The notes: a model not told the origin generated them from the letters alone. A stretch of DNA of 64,000 nt from Piezodorus guildinii (GCA_023052935.1 CM041292.1:142069143-142133142); one strand, 5' to 3'; counted from the stretch's first letter, positions 11,418 to 22,849 are shown. Numbers and translations: made by a program.

Positions 11418-11449
11418 ATTCTATTTAGCTTCCATGAAAATAATCTAGA

Positions 11450-11772
11450 AGTAAAACTTATTAAACCTGTACCACTACAACCCATGAAGGGTCTTGGGCT
11501 CAGTACATATAGAGATTCGTACTGTTTCTAGGCCAACGGCAGTGCAATGAGGTGATTAGGCCTTAATCACGCTCAGCCGCCAGGTTTTTCCCCAATTAAT
11601 TTGGGTACCCACTTTATAGAGGCTGGGTCTGCCCCAGGAGGGTCTCCATACCCTAGGGTCGCCCCCCGACTGAATTAACAGAATAAATAATATTTCTGCC
11701 ACAGCCGGGGTTCGAACCCAGGACCCGGAGCACAGCAGACTAGTGCTCTATCCACTAGACCACGCCGCTCCC
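11450..11772 (-). repeat. SINE2, full length, tRNA-derived
   Basis: On the minus strand the head reads GTGGTCTAGTGGATAGAGCA (A box) and then GGGTTCGAACCCC (B box), close to an intact tRNA. The body continues through TATGGAGACCCTCCTGGGG to CCCAAGACCCTTCATGGG. A truncated copy of the body lies at 13.9-14.1 kb. The head is part of the repeat, so I do not call a separate tRNA gene. Confidence 0.85.
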
Positions 11773-11904
11773 TAAAAAAAAATTACTAAAAAAAATTAAT
11801 TACAACAATAATTTAATGGTATCAGTTTTTTGTCATTCTCTTTTGATTTTTAGAAATTTATTTGTTACATATGACCTTTTCTAAAATCCTGCTCTGTTTT
11901 TTTT

Positions 11905-12185
11905 TTTCATTTATTTAACGTCAATTTATGATACTAATCTGATGATGCTACAGAGGGAGTCATAAATTTTACCTATCCAGGTTTAATTATGATGGGGTCT
12001 TTAAGGAGTACCTGGCATCTAACAGGGTGGGGACCACCTTTTTATGTTCCCTCCAAAGAACATCATAACTAAGAATTTTGGACTCCCATTAAAAAATCCT
12101 ACAACCACCTGTAAGTGTGAACCGGTGACCTTTGGCATAGAAGGCTGTTATGCTAGCCACCATGCTACAGATGATCCACTTGCTC
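11905..12185 (-). repeat. SINE3 copy
   Basis: Minus-strand copy. B-box region GGTCACCGGTTCACAC, body ATGCCAGGTACTCCTTAAAG, 3' part GACGTTAAATAAATG. The 113-aa plus-strand open frame at 12044-12385 crosses it and is not a gene. Confidence 0.75.
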
Positions 12186-12189
12186 TTTT

Positions 12190-12380
12190 AGTACGTTCAC
12201 GCCGGCATGACCCATTGGTAGACTTTACTGTTCCGTGGAGTTGTGTGGCCCACAAGTGGGTCACACTTGACTATTCCGTGGGATGGAGTCCATTCGAGGC
12301 CTGGAGCTGTTGTGATGTCGCATTAATCACGTTCGAACTTAAAACAGTATTGCCCTGCCTCAAGCAGAAAAAAAAACGTA
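12190..12380. other. GC-rich unassigned block with a hairpin
   Basis: Distinctly GC-richer than its surroundings. It contains the near-perfect hairpin GTGTGGCCCAC / GTGGGTCACAC (12244-12269) and, on the minus strand, a B-box-like AGTTCGAACG. It may be the head of another SINE fused to the SINE3 copy next door; I found no second copy in the window. Confidence 0.3.
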
Positions 12381-12389
12381 GATAATCGC

Positions 12390-13190
12390 CCCGTGTGTAA
12401 CATGTTAAAAACCTTTAATGTAAAAAACGAGAAATTAAAGCTACATTATAATGTAAAATGATGAACCTAATACTATCCCAGTTGCATATTATCTTGAAAA
12501 AGGTGGATAATTTTGATTTTTATGTGTGATTTTATGTACTTATTCCCTTCTTAAAAACCCAAGTTTTCATACTTGCAGACCTTGTGCATTTTAAGCTATC
12601 TTAAAAAAAAAAAATGCTTTTTTCCTAAATAACTCGCTTCAAGTGCAGCTTATGAAAAACCATGTCATTACCAATTTTATAGACCATTAAATTTACTGAA
12701 AGTTCTGTACTTAACATATTGACGTGATTAAAATTCTGAGATACAGGATGTCCAAATCTGAAAAAAATGTCAAAAACTGTAAAAAGGCACTTAAGTCAGC
12801 AATTTAGCCCTATTAACTTTCATTTACTGCAATTTACTCTGAAATGGTAAATAACTATTCTTGTAGAATATTAAAATTCCAATTAGAAATTTACAAAATA
12901 TATGTAAATACTGTCAAAAATTGAAAGGAAATCGGGAAGAAACTATTTTAGAGCTTTTTTAGTATTAAAACTTATAATACTAATTATTCTCTAAATTAGT
13001 GTGTTTTAATGAAATATTATCTTTATCCCATTATGAATGCAATATACATACTTGATATGGGTTTTGTGATTTTTAGGGGAAAAGACTTTTAGAAAAAAAA
13101 AAAAAAAAAATCCAGTGATTTCATTCCTAGATTTATTATTTGCAGAATAGTTAACAGATACTGTTTCAATTATTTAATTATCCAAAGAAA
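12390..13190. other. AT-rich stretch, nothing recognised
   Basis: Contains poly-A runs and no supportable gene. Confidence 0.45.
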
Positions 13191-13197
13191 ACTTAAG

Positions 13198-13441
13198 TTA
13201 GATTTTATTTTTATTATTCTCATGGCTCTTCTTCATGGAGGAGACTAGAACAGACATAAAAAGAGGTTGCAGTATCTTTGCATAGCTAAAGTTTTTATAG
13301 ACATTTAATTGAATTGGGCATTCCCACCTATCTGGAATAAGGAATAAAGGTCCATACTTTGTACATAGGTACAATACAATGCTATTTTGTAGCAAATTTA
13401 TCAGAAAATGATGAAGAATTGCACAATAACCCAATAAAACA
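13198..13441 (-). CDS. Candidate terminal exon, 80 codons
   Basis: Open from acceptor ATGTATTCCCAG to a TAA at 13198-13200. The frame reads VLLGYCAILHHFLINLL, then YGPLFLIPDRWECPIQL and a Lys-rich end. A good donor (AAACTG|GTAAGAG) lies 35 bases upstream of the acceptor, but that intron would be too short. The partner exon is therefore unknown. Hydrophobic N-terminal half; no family recognised. Confidence 0.3.
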
Positions 13442-13564
13442 CTGGGAATACATACATATATCTTAAATACTCTTACCAGTTTTGTTGAAGATGATTAAAA
13501 TTCTGTATTTTTCATGTTTTCTGATTGATCTCACTTGTTTTGTTTTTTAAATTTTTTTGTCTCA

Positions 13565-13790
13565 AAGTAATGGATTTTTACTCACTATGGTATTGGTGGC
13601 AATGAAAAAACAGATAAATTGGCAAAGGCTGGAGCCCTTCCACAACAGACAGTTGCCCAACTTTCACTGGACAAGACAAAAACTGTTAACAAGGCCATAA
13701 TATGACAAAGATGGAGCACTGGGCATCCTCAAAGCAACCCTATGGACCCTTATCACAAACTAACCAGTAATGAAAGTAGTACTTACCGAC
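13565..13790 (+). pseudogene. LINE RNase H fragment
   Basis: The frame reads IFTHYGIGGNEKTDKLAKAG, matching the conserved end of the RNase H domain of I-clade non-LTR elements (HxGIxGNExADxLAKxG, with His to Tyr changes). Stops follow. Only this piece remains. Confidence 0.65.
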
Positions 13791-13892
13791 CCTTATTTCA
13801 ATATTGAATTTAAATCGTTACCCTTTTAACATAAAAAATGATTATTATTGTGAACAAGACATAATTTATCTGAGATTAGGATGGGTTCTAAG

Positions 13893-14112
13893 AATATTAT
13901 TTATTCTATTAATTCAGCCATGAGGTGATCCTGGTGTATGGAGACCCTCCAGGGGCACACCAAAAGACAGAGTATCCAAAAATGGGGAAAAACCTGGGGG
14001 TTAAGCGCAACTCGGCCTTATCACCTCATGGCATGGTCATTGGCCTAGAAACAGTATGAATCTCTATATGTACTGAGCCCAAGACCCTTAATGAGTTGTA
14101 GAGGCACAGCTT
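13893..14112 (+). repeat. SINE2 copy, 5'-truncated
   Basis: Matches the SINE2 body at 11.45-11.77 kb: TATGGAGACCCTCCAGGGG, GGGGAAAAACCTGG, GGCCTAGAAACAGTATG and CCCAAGACCCTTAATGAG. The tRNA-like head is missing. Confidence 0.8.
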
Positions 14113-14162
14113 TTTCAAATTATTTTTAGGATGGAATCAGCTATGCAAGACTAGCTCCAATA

Positions 14163-14346
14163 TATAAAATCTGGTGCGCGCACCATACGACTTTCACACA
14201 CAGGTCTTTTTGCGGGGCTTGGTCATTTGGACTAAGGAGACCCCTAAAACGTGTATTTCCCGTGAAAACTTAACTTTGAAAATTTTCACGATCGCAATAC
14301 TTTCCCTTACTTTATTTCTTATACAGGTAAGTGAAAGTAAAAATCG
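14163..14346 (-). repeat. Repeat A copy with a large internal deletion
   Basis: Both ends survive: AAAATCTGGTGCGCGCACC at the left and GGTAAGTGAAAGTAAAAATC at the right. Between them are only about 130 bases of the element's start region (ATTTTCACGATCGCAATAC). A compact, MITE-like derivative. Confidence 0.75.
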
Positions 14347-14349
14347 GCT

Positions 14350-15530
14350 TAGTTTAATTACCCCATGGTAAGGGGATGCTTGCTTCTCCTAATGGCTGAT
14401 CAATAATTTTTTTTTTTTTTTTTTTTTTATACCTTTATCAATTTTTCTGTAATAAGGTTAAATTATAAAATATTTGAAAAATAGAATGGCTTATTTTTTT
14501 AAAGTATTAAATAAGCCCTGTTGTTATGAATGTTTTAGGGTTAGTTTTATAAAACTAAGTCAATTAAAGTTTTTTAGTTTCTATGCTTGTGATTCATTAA
14601 AAGTTTTATTAATTATAGGCCTAATTTCATACAGTGAGATAATACAAAAAGCAATGTATCATGATGAATTTAGTTAGTCTTGTACTTTCTTAGTGTCCTT
14701 ATACAACTAGTGAATAGGGATATCATATCAATGTGAACAATGAAACATGAGAGGATTAAGATTAAAGGCAATGAGATCTAACAAAGGAAGACTTAGATAT
14801 AATGCTAGTTGGCTCAGAGGCATACTATAGTGTATCAAATATCTTACATTATAGAAAATATTTAATCTTTGATATTTAGGAAGATATTTATTCTCAAATT
14901 AGATTAGAAAGTGATGGTCCAAACTTTTCGTTAAATTGTCAATAGGTAAAGATATTTTTTATATTTTGAAAGGAACAAGCTGAGAATAATAATTAATTAT
15001 CTGTTTGGTCAATGCCTTCAAGAAATTAGCGTATTATTAGGTGTCTGATTTTGGAGAATGAAATGCTATTCTTAATTGAAATGCTATTCTTGTGAATTTC
15101 ACATATTGATTATTGATTGATAAGTCCATTTTTTATCATGGAGATATTTTGTGGACTAAAGATCCAATTTGTTTTTTAAAAGCCTGAAATATTTTTTGAG
15201 ATATTTTGTTGGGAAAAGGATATCATTTAATAATCCCAATCTTGTTAATAATTGTCTAATTTTATTCAGAGTAATAATATTAACTTTCATAATTCATCTT
15301 TGGAAATTCTGGTGTTTAATTAAGTTAATAAGTTTGATGGTTTGTCAAGTAGCCTGGATAATATTGTAATGAATATGTTCAACTTTTCTCTTAGACCTAA
15401 TGTGGGTCCTTCATGTCTAGGTCAATCTTTTGTCAAAATATAGTCTGTAGTAGGTACCGGTATACTCGTTTCATTGAACTACAGTGCTGTGACATTTACC
15501 ATGGTTGAGCATAAAAATAATGTTTGTTTT
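14350..15530. other. AT-rich stretch, nothing firm
   Basis: Includes a long T run at 14408 and two T-rich open frames (14474-14677, 15169-15369) that look like chance. Confidence 0.4.
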
Positions 15531-15532
15531 TT

Positions 15533-15788
15533 AGTTTATTTATATAACATCACTTTCTGTTACTGTGGCTAATTGGACAATGCTACAGTGGTATCATTGT
15601 AGCCTATCTTGGTTTAATTAGGATAGGGTTCTTTAACAAGTACCTGACATCACTCAGGCTCGGGACCACCTTTTTACACCACCCTCTGAAGGACGGCTTA
15701 ACTAAGGATTTTTTACTCCAATTTAAAATTCCTCAGACCAGCAGCAGGTTTGAACCTGTGATTTTTGGCATAGAAGGCTGTTATGCAT
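15533..15788 (-). repeat. SINE3 copy
   Basis: Minus-strand SINE3: B-box region CACAGGTTTGAACC, body GATGTCAGGTACTTGTT, 3' part near GACAGAAAGTGATGTTA. Confidence 0.75.
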
Positions 15789-15792
15789 AAAA

Positions 15793-15920
15793 TAATGAAC
15801 ACACTCTTTGTTTCATTCATTTTTATTTTCCATCTTGTAGCACAACTAGATAAATCGTCAAGATGCTTTTGCAATATAAAAGATGCCAGAACTAGGTTTT
15901 GCTGGGATGTCAATAGTGTC
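15793..15920 (-). pseudogene. Jockey-type reverse transcriptase fragment
   Basis: The minus strand reads LVLASFILQKHLDDLSS and RWKIKMNETKSVF, the segment after the catalytic YADD motif in Jockey-clade reverse transcriptases. It abuts a SINE3 copy and no other part of the LINE is present. Confidence 0.7.
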
Positions 15921-15929
15921 AAAACATTT

Positions 15930-17930
15930 ATTTTATATAAATAAATAAATCCTTGAAAATACTTATTTATTATTAATCTACATTACTTCCAGTTCTGAAA
16001 AATTATAAATCTCATAAAAAAATGAATAATGAATACCCCTTCACTCAAACTTCGAAGTATTAGGTATCAAGATGAGACATATTAGAATCTGAAACATTAA
16101 AAAAAATATTCACCCATTACTATTCCGCCTTTTTTTAATTTTTTTTTTATGAGGCTAGTGGTTCAATATTTTTTTAGATTTAGCTCCTCAATCATAGGTC
16201 ACCAGAACATGATCCTAGGATTTCAATATTACCACCTGCCATTGGATGTTTGGAAATAATAATACATATTGTGATAACTTACTCATTTTTTCTAAAGAAC
16301 TACCGTAGCTAATAACACGTTTAGGATTTCTATCCCTACTAGGCTTTGTAGTTTTATAAAGGCAAAACAAAAAAAAATTACATTACAAATAATGGTTTAT
16401 GCTCTTATACCGTTTAGATTATGACAATAAAATTGTATTTTTTAGAATCCTTGACATCTTTTTATGAGTTAAATTATGTTCAGAAGTTGAGCGTGCCATT
16501 TATTACTCACTGGTTGATAGTTTCTGTGATGCTAATAACTAGGTGTTTTAAAGCAGTCATATAATAGTCCTCCGTTTGGGAACTGTTGGGCCTTTGATCT
16601 ATTTACGATATGTAAACTGTATACGTAAGATGCAGACATAAAACATGCCTTCCGGGTTCATTTCTCTGTATTCCTGCATCGAGTTTAGTAGCTGACATGA
16701 TGCAGGCCTATGGAAATCATCGAAGTATAGATTATTTATTTTTGTAGTCCTTCAAAAAGAAAACGAAAGTGTAGAGACATTTATAGGCATAAATCTCGTT
16801 TTAAAGAAATCTAAATATTAAACCGGAAATTGCGTATTTCAGATGCTACATGTAAGCATGGATTTGTGCAGAGAGAGTTAGTCTGAAAAAATAAATAATA
16901 TTAAATGTAATAATATCATTTGAGCTCAAATGTTCTGTAAATTTTGAAATCCGTTTTTAAAAGACTATGGTGTCCTTTAGACGAAATTGAATGGCAGGTT
17001 TAGGATAAAACTGAACAATTAGAATATGAACATGTTTAAATATCTATTTTATAAACAAATTTCTTGGAGCATTTCGAAAATCTGCGTCTCAATTGTAGAC
17101 ATACTAAAAGTAAAAATTCTTCTTAATCTCCTTGATAATTTTTAAATAAAGTGGAAAAAATATATATTTTAAGATAGATGAAATTAATTATTTTGGTGGG
17201 TAGTTCACAAATTATCAAATCAAAGAAGCATTTTTAATTTTGCGTAATAAGATGTTTGACTAAATTTACTTTAATAACAAATATTTATTATTAGCAGTAA
17301 ATTAATTTTTATTTAGTACAATTTTGAATATTATAGTGCTAATATGGTGAAATGGATAATTTTTCTCTGCATTTAACAAATTAAGGAGGAGTGGGAAATT
17401 TTCCTATTTATGAATTAAATGATAATACCAATAATATTTGGAATTTATGTAGCAGAAGAGACTTCATACATGATCCAATGGGTATAATACGATGCGCGAG
17501 GGTCATGTTCGTGGAACCTATGAGCTCAACATTAGTCACTCACTTCTCGGAGACTAACATCATTTAATCTCCAGTTCCAGTTAAAGACAAAAAAAAAAAA
17601 AGTTTAAGAATGATAAATACATGAAAAGAGAAGCGAAACTGACAGTATGTCGTAAAGAAATGTTTATACTCTTTTGAGGTTTTAGAATGCAGGTAAGCTT
17701 TGTCTGCTGTCGTTTCTTAACCACTTATTCATGGAATTTTATGGCTGATCGAACTATCATTTTGTGGTTAGCCTGCCATTGAAGTTCATTATACTGGCAG
17801 TCCCTTCAGCATTTATTATAGAATTGTGGGTCCTTTGAGAACAGTTGAACTAATTTATTATAAGAAAGATTCTATGTTCTAAATTATGAGCAAGACGTTT
17901 GTGGAGGTTTGAAAATTTATTGAAATTCGA
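15930..17930. other. Unassigned AT-rich stretch
   Basis: No supportable gene. A possible donor GCAG|GTAAGC occurs at 17692 without a convincing exon. Confidence 0.4.
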
Positions 17931-17949
17931 CTTTTATTTTCGAAACGTT

Positions 17950-18434
17950 ATTTTTAAGGAGGAAAACGATATATTAGAAATGGATGGAGGGGAAACAAAA
18001 TGAGAAGCAGGATTAGAAACAGAACAGAAAGATTCTGCACACAGAGAGACAGTTGCATACAGCTGAAACACTATTTACAGAAGGATAAGTTGTAGAATAA
18101 TTTGTAGAGAGACTGGATGCATGTTGAGAAGTCGAAGAGATTTGAAGTGGATGGGTGTGAAAAGTGATCAGAAGAATGTTGAGAAGCAATAGGTAAATCT
18201 TGAACGTTCGGAGGTTGAAGCAACGATCTGTTTTGTAATCGAGCACTGCGACGAAGAGGTTGTTGGTTGTTATCTAGTGGCCCCTGGGTGTTAGAAATCA
18301 TCATGAAGTTACAATGGTTGACTGTGTATATATATGAGAGAAGTTTTTTGAGGGTGCAGTCAATTTAACACACAATTAAGTTTACGCTTAATTGTGTGTT
18401 AAATTGACTGCACCCTCAACCAACTTCTCTCATA
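17950..18434 (-). mobile_element. Foldback element with a short ORF (LRRSARLQNR)
   Basis: The right end is an inverted repeat: arms of about 50 bp around 18378 (TGAGGGTGCAGTCAATTTAA and its complement) with an 8-base loop. Just inside, the minus strand opens a 77-aa frame (18071-18304) beginning MMISNTQGPL and containing LRRSARLQNR, then a Ser/Gln/Pro-rich stretch. The same basic motif occurs in the ORF of the foldback at 43.3 kb. The left boundary is uncertain; CGAAACGTT occurs at 17941-17949 on the plus strand. Confidence 0.5.
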
Positions 18435-18439
18435 AATTT

Positions 18440-19925
18440 ATTATAAAGGAACCGAAACTTTGCTTTTACACTATACCAGCTATTTATTTAATTATTAACA
18501 AAAATAAATTTATATATATTTGTCCTCTATTCATATTTGTTATCATTTACACAAATCATCAACTTTGACCAAGTCTTTAGTAAGCAAAGCAAAGATATTC
18601 TATATTCAAAGATTTGTATGATAAGTGAAAATACTGAGATTTAAACATTAAAATTCATCACTCATAAACATCAATAACTAAATATCATATACAAACATTG
18701 GTTACTAGGTCAAATAAAAAAAATTTCTGTTGTATTTCATTTTACGTAGCATCAAAGGTTTTCAAATTATTGTTAAAAGTACCTTGCTGGGTCGATAGAA
18801 CTGTAATTTTAAGGTGAAGTAGATAAAGGAGAAGGTTTTTCCAATTGTATACATTTCTTGCAAAATGTATTAAGGAATCAGGAAAATAAGTTACCAATCT
18901 TGTGAATGATAGGTCGTAGACGAAATATCTTAATAAGCTCCAGCTGGGAACCGTTCAAGGGCGAATGATGAAATGATAACAATCGAGTTAAGTAATTTGT
19001 AAACAAAGATTCCATTCCTGTTTGGTGAGATGATAGTTCTAAACATCTTGGTCGAATTTTTTTGAATTTTAAACAATGAGAATGCCCGTTGACAGCGTGG
19101 ATTGATTATTGTTTAAACATGTTCTCTGTATTCCAGTCTTTAGTCACATTTATAGCATCATATTTTGAAGATATTTTCAATTATTTAAGATGGGTGAGTA
19201 ACCAGAAGTAGAATTGAGAAGGAAATGTTTTAACTGTCATCCAAATCACTGGTATTTTTTATCTCAAATACCATTTTTCATATTTGATCTTATTACAATA
19301 ATTGATCTTTACAGCATTAGCCAAATGTGTTTTTATTTTATATTTTATCAGGAGGAAGTAAAGAGAAATAAAAATAACATATTTCTATTTAAACATAAAT
19401 AAGACAGATAAAAGTCATCATGCCTTTGCCTTTATTTACCTCAGTTATCCTTTTCGGAGAATAATTAAAAAGTCTTGAACAATTTTCTTTGAATATTTTG
19501 ATCCATTCTTCTTTAAATTGTGGAAACAAGTTGTATTTCTTTGTAGGGTTTCGTTTACGAAAAGCTGACTGAAGACTGATGAGACATGTAGCTCAGCCCG
19601 TGACAATAAGTGGTCTAGCAGTCTTCTTCTTAATGTTCGGGTAGAAATATCACCAGAAAAGACAAGGTTTTCATCTCTTCTAGGGTATTAATTAGGAGGT
19701 GGGGGCGTATATAACCCATGTGAGGAACCCGTTTTTGTCAACACAACATGTTTTGGATGCAGCAGTGGTTACAGGTTTATTTATTAAAATGAATTAGGCA
19801 ATATTGAATGTTGTGCCTGGACAAGGTTGTATGATAGAAACGATTAATTTTTATTAAAAAGTGTTATAAACAATTACAACAAATCATACTTTAATGTCAA
19901 TAATTATTAGTTTTTTACTCTATTT
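18440..19925. other. Unassigned AT-rich stretch
   Basis: Only weak frames (19214-19402) and isolated splice-like sites such as ATGG|GTGAGT at 19191. Confidence 0.4.
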
Positions 19926-19931
19926 AAGTTA

Positions 19932-20400
19932 GTGATGTTTATTGAAAAGTCAATTGTTTTTTTACCGTCGAGTAAGTTCCCGCCAGTCAAGCGGAGTCCA
20001 ATTTTTGGACTTGGGAGCCGTTTATTAAACCAATATGGATTTACCCAGATCATGGCCTCCTTTAGAACCTCCGATTACCCTGTTGTGATGCGTTGGCCTC
20101 TACAAGCTTCTCTTCTTCCTGACGAAGTGGAAGTTAAAACATAGATAGGTTATAGAGATTATTGATGTGTTGCTATAATTATGGTTCGGATGGTGGCCTT
20201 AAAACAATACGATACCCCGAGGGCGGACCTTTGTCGGCTACTATTGTAACTCTACTCCATTTGTTCGCGGACTCATTCATTAACTCCTTCAGGAACTGAT
20301 TGTATTTCCCACAGGATTCGGCATTCATATCTGCTTCCCAACTGCTTTGTTTGGTGAGTCGGCGCAAGTGTTGAAGTTTGGATATTAATATTAATTAAAC
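19932..20400. other. GC-richer coding-like island, strand unresolved
   Basis: Open frames occur on both strands. Minus strand: SSWEADMNAESCGKYNQFLK running to VADKGPPSGYRIVL, then a second frame with NPYWFNKRLPSPKIGL nearer 19960. Plus strand: an exon-like frame after ATTTACCCAG at 20051 reading IMASFRTSDYPVVMRWPLQ. Possible splice sites exist both ways. Either a real small gene or an old transposon; I recognise neither. Confidence 0.3.
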
Positions 20401-20600
20401 AGTATTAATTCAAAGCAGTTTCATCATTAGATAATGATCTATTGAATTTTATTTTGAAAGTTAATCTGATTCGCTGAACCTAATTAATAAAACTGTTTAC
20501 TTAATTATTATCGTACTATCTTTCTGATTATTAAACCTATTAATTTAGAAGTCCTATTACTCAGATTAAACTATGAATAACGATATAAACAGTTTTACAG

Positions 20601-20853
20601 GATTTGGTTCATGAACTGGATTCTTGGAATTGAGACTTTTTTTTCAATCCTTGTTACGAGCTTGGATTTCTTACTCTTGCTAGAATATATTGATGATCTG
20701 CTGGATGATCTCTCTTCCCATTTTGAGTGCATAAGTATGAAGGCAATGGATACAATAAACATATTATATATAAATTATGTACTTGGACCCAAACGTGAAC
20801 AAGTAGGATTAAGATGTAATAAACCCCTAGGACCAAGCTCCTTGTACATTTAG
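20601..20853 (+). CDS. Candidate terminal exon, 83 codons
   Basis: Begins at acceptor AACAGTTTTACAG and stays open to TAG at 20851-20853. The frame reads IWFMNWILGIETFFSI, an acidic stretch EYIDDLLDDLSSHFE, and ends NKPLGPSSLYI. A plus-strand donor (TTTG|GTGAGT) at 20352 could precede it in phase, but that exon is open in all three frames, so the link carries little weight. No family recognised. Confidence 0.25.
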
Positions 20854-21170
20854 AGCTTTTTAATTTCTATATGCTCATGAAAGAGACATGTAAAATTTAA
20901 ATCATGTTTCAGTTCGGGTTAAATGAGCAGTAAGTAGGAGTAACAAAGCACAAAATTAGCTGACAAACATTGATCGTTGGCTGCATATACCTTTGTATTA
21001 TTTAAATGTAATGGATTAGTATTAAAAATCTTGTAAGCCATAATTCTTAAGTTAACGAACATAGTGTAGAAAAAGTTGCTTTGTTCTTGTTATCTCATGA
21101 AATGTTCCTAAACTAGCATATATCGAGAAGCAAAACAGCTTTTATCACAAACTTAGGTATTGGTTCAGCT

Positions 21171-21174
21171 CTTC

Positions 21175-21243
<69 letters not shown>
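21171..21243. repeat. (AT)n microsatellite
   Basis: An almost pure AT dinucleotide run of about 70 bases, directly beyond the 3' end of the Penelope-like element. Confidence 0.9.
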
Positions 21244-21248
<5 letters not shown>

Positions 21249-21291
21249 TGATCAGTTCTCGACTGTTGATAATTTAAGTTTGTGTTGTTCT

Positions 21292-22385
21292 TAGGTTTCA
21301 GTAAATGAATAAACAATTTTATCTATGCGACGTTTCGAGAATTTATTGTTCTCATAATCATGCCTTAACAGTGGAAAAACAAAAAAACAGAACATTAATA
21401 TTATTATACAATAATTAATATATGATGTTATTGTTAGAGATATAAAAAAGAGTACATTGAACAATGAATAATCATACAGTAGGTACATAGATATTTTAAA
21501 TTAGGATTTACATTAAAGATATTATTATAAAATTACTTACAATTTTGGACAAAATAGTGTCTTAATTAGACATGTTTAGCCTACAAGCTTTGAAAGAACT
21601 CTGAAAAAATAATCATTTCTTTAAAATTTCGTTTGAAGCTGTTTTTTTCATAATGAATAATTTTCGGTGAGTGAAATTTGAATGAATGTCCCGTTTTTCT
21701 GAAATGAGTAGTAAGGGCAGTTTGGTCAGGTTTATTTGGGTCTTTTTTAAATGAAGTGCAGCTATATTTGTGTTGGTATACTCTCCTTTTTAAATATTGT
21801 TCAGATGTTCCAAAATAAGACTTTCCGCATTTGTCTTCACAAGGTATTTCGTATACTACATTTGATTGAAGGTCTAATTTGTCGGAATCTTTAGTTTTTG
21901 TAAATAATTTTGATAAAGTATTTATATTTTTGTACGTAATGGCAGAATCACTATTATTTCTGTTAATGTTAAGTGCTTTTGCAAGTTTTTCGGAAAGTGT
22001 GGGTATGTATGGGATAGTGTAATATATTTTGGTGCTGTTCTCATTGTGTGGTTGTTTTTGTGACGTTGGTATCTGTTTTAGTACTTTACATATAAGTTTG
22101 TCTGGATAACCATTTTCTAAAAGGAGGTCAACTACTTTATTTTCCGCGATTTTTTGGTATTTTTTTTAGGTTAATTTTCTCGCTCGATCTATTAAATTTT
22201 TTGCTGTGTTGATTTTATACCTATTAGGACATTGACTTTTATAGTGGATGTATCTACCGGAATGAAAAGGCTTTTGCCACCACTTGGTTTCTATTTCCCC
22301 GTTTTGTTTGTGAATTAAGAGTATGTCTAAAAATGGTAAATTATTGTTAGTTTCATATTCAATCGTAAAATCAATCGTAAATCAT
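21292..22385 (-). mobile_element. Penelope-like element, 3' part: RT end plus GIY-YIG nuclease
   Basis: Minus-strand coding runs from about 22372 to the TAG at 21581-21583, with one in-frame TAA near 22175. It starts in the C-terminal part of a Penelope-type reverse transcriptase (NNNLPFLDILLIHKQNGE, KPFHSGRYIHYKS) and continues through a linker. It ends in a GIY-YIG-type nuclease domain (VVYEIPCEDKCGKSYFGTS, QYLKRRVYQHK, ALTTHFRKTGHSFKF). The order RT then GIY-YIG is diagnostic of endonuclease-bearing Penelope-like elements, which use the nuclease for target-primed integration. RT motifs upstream, including the catalytic aspartates, are missing. Past the stop, at 21329-21366, lies a hammerhead-like hairpin ending GAAACGTC. 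AT microsatellites flank both ends. Confidence 0.85.
21329..21366 (-). ncRNA. Hammerhead-like motif of the Penelope-like element
   Basis: The minus strand reads CATGATTATGAGAA, a loop, then TTCTC and GAAACGTCGC. A 5-bp helix (GAGAA/TTCTC) precedes GAAAC, as helix II does in hammerheads. The CUGANGA box is degenerate (CATGATTA), so activity is doubtful. Confidence 0.35.
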
Positions 22386-22399
22386 ATATATATATATAT

Positions 22400-22848
22400 A
22401 TATGATATTAAAATTGTAAACCGTGATCAGGTCTCATGTTTGTTTCTATTTAGAATATTACTTTAAAACTCCAAAAGAAATTATTTAACAAACTGTTCCA
22501 TTAGTAGTCAATAGTTTCGACTACTTCTAAAGTGTGCTAGTAACACAAAAGGGAAATAAAATCGATACTACTTAATCTAAAGAATGGATTTATAAAATTG
22601 ATAACTTATTATTAACAGCATTTCTGTTACCTTGTGGTACGGTCCTAAACTGTTAGCATTAATAAATTAAAATCTGCCAGTTGCTAAGGGGCTGAGTTCC
22701 ACCACGCCCTCATCACTGTTGGGTATTCTCTTTATGTCTGTATTAATTCCTGAATTGGATTTAAAAAAAAACAACCACAATTTACTACAATATGGAACTA
22801 CTCTCACAATAACGTAGCTACTTTATATCTATAATTTTTCCTTATTAG
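22400..22848. other. Spacer, nothing recognised
   Basis: No gene or repeat boundary supported. Confidence 0.4.
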
Positions 22849-22849
22849 T

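Noticed and set aside
11690..11772. Possible tRNA gene
   Set aside because: A and B boxes and a clover-like head are present, but it is continuous with the repeated SINE2 body and the acceptor stem does not pair well.
12044..12385. 113-aa plus-strand ORF with several Cys and Trp
   Set aside because: Runs through a minus-strand SINE3 and the adjoining GC-rich block; no independent support.
13443..13484. 35-base intron joining GTAAGAG to TTCCCAG on the minus strand
   Set aside because: Too short for normal splicing; the sites probably belong to different partners or are chance.
14474..15369. T-rich ORFs suggesting a nuclear mitochondrial insert
   Set aside because: No recognisable mitochondrial protein or rRNA motif.
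21171..21243. AT run as a possible origin or terminator
   Set aside because: Simple microsatellite next to a retroelement end.
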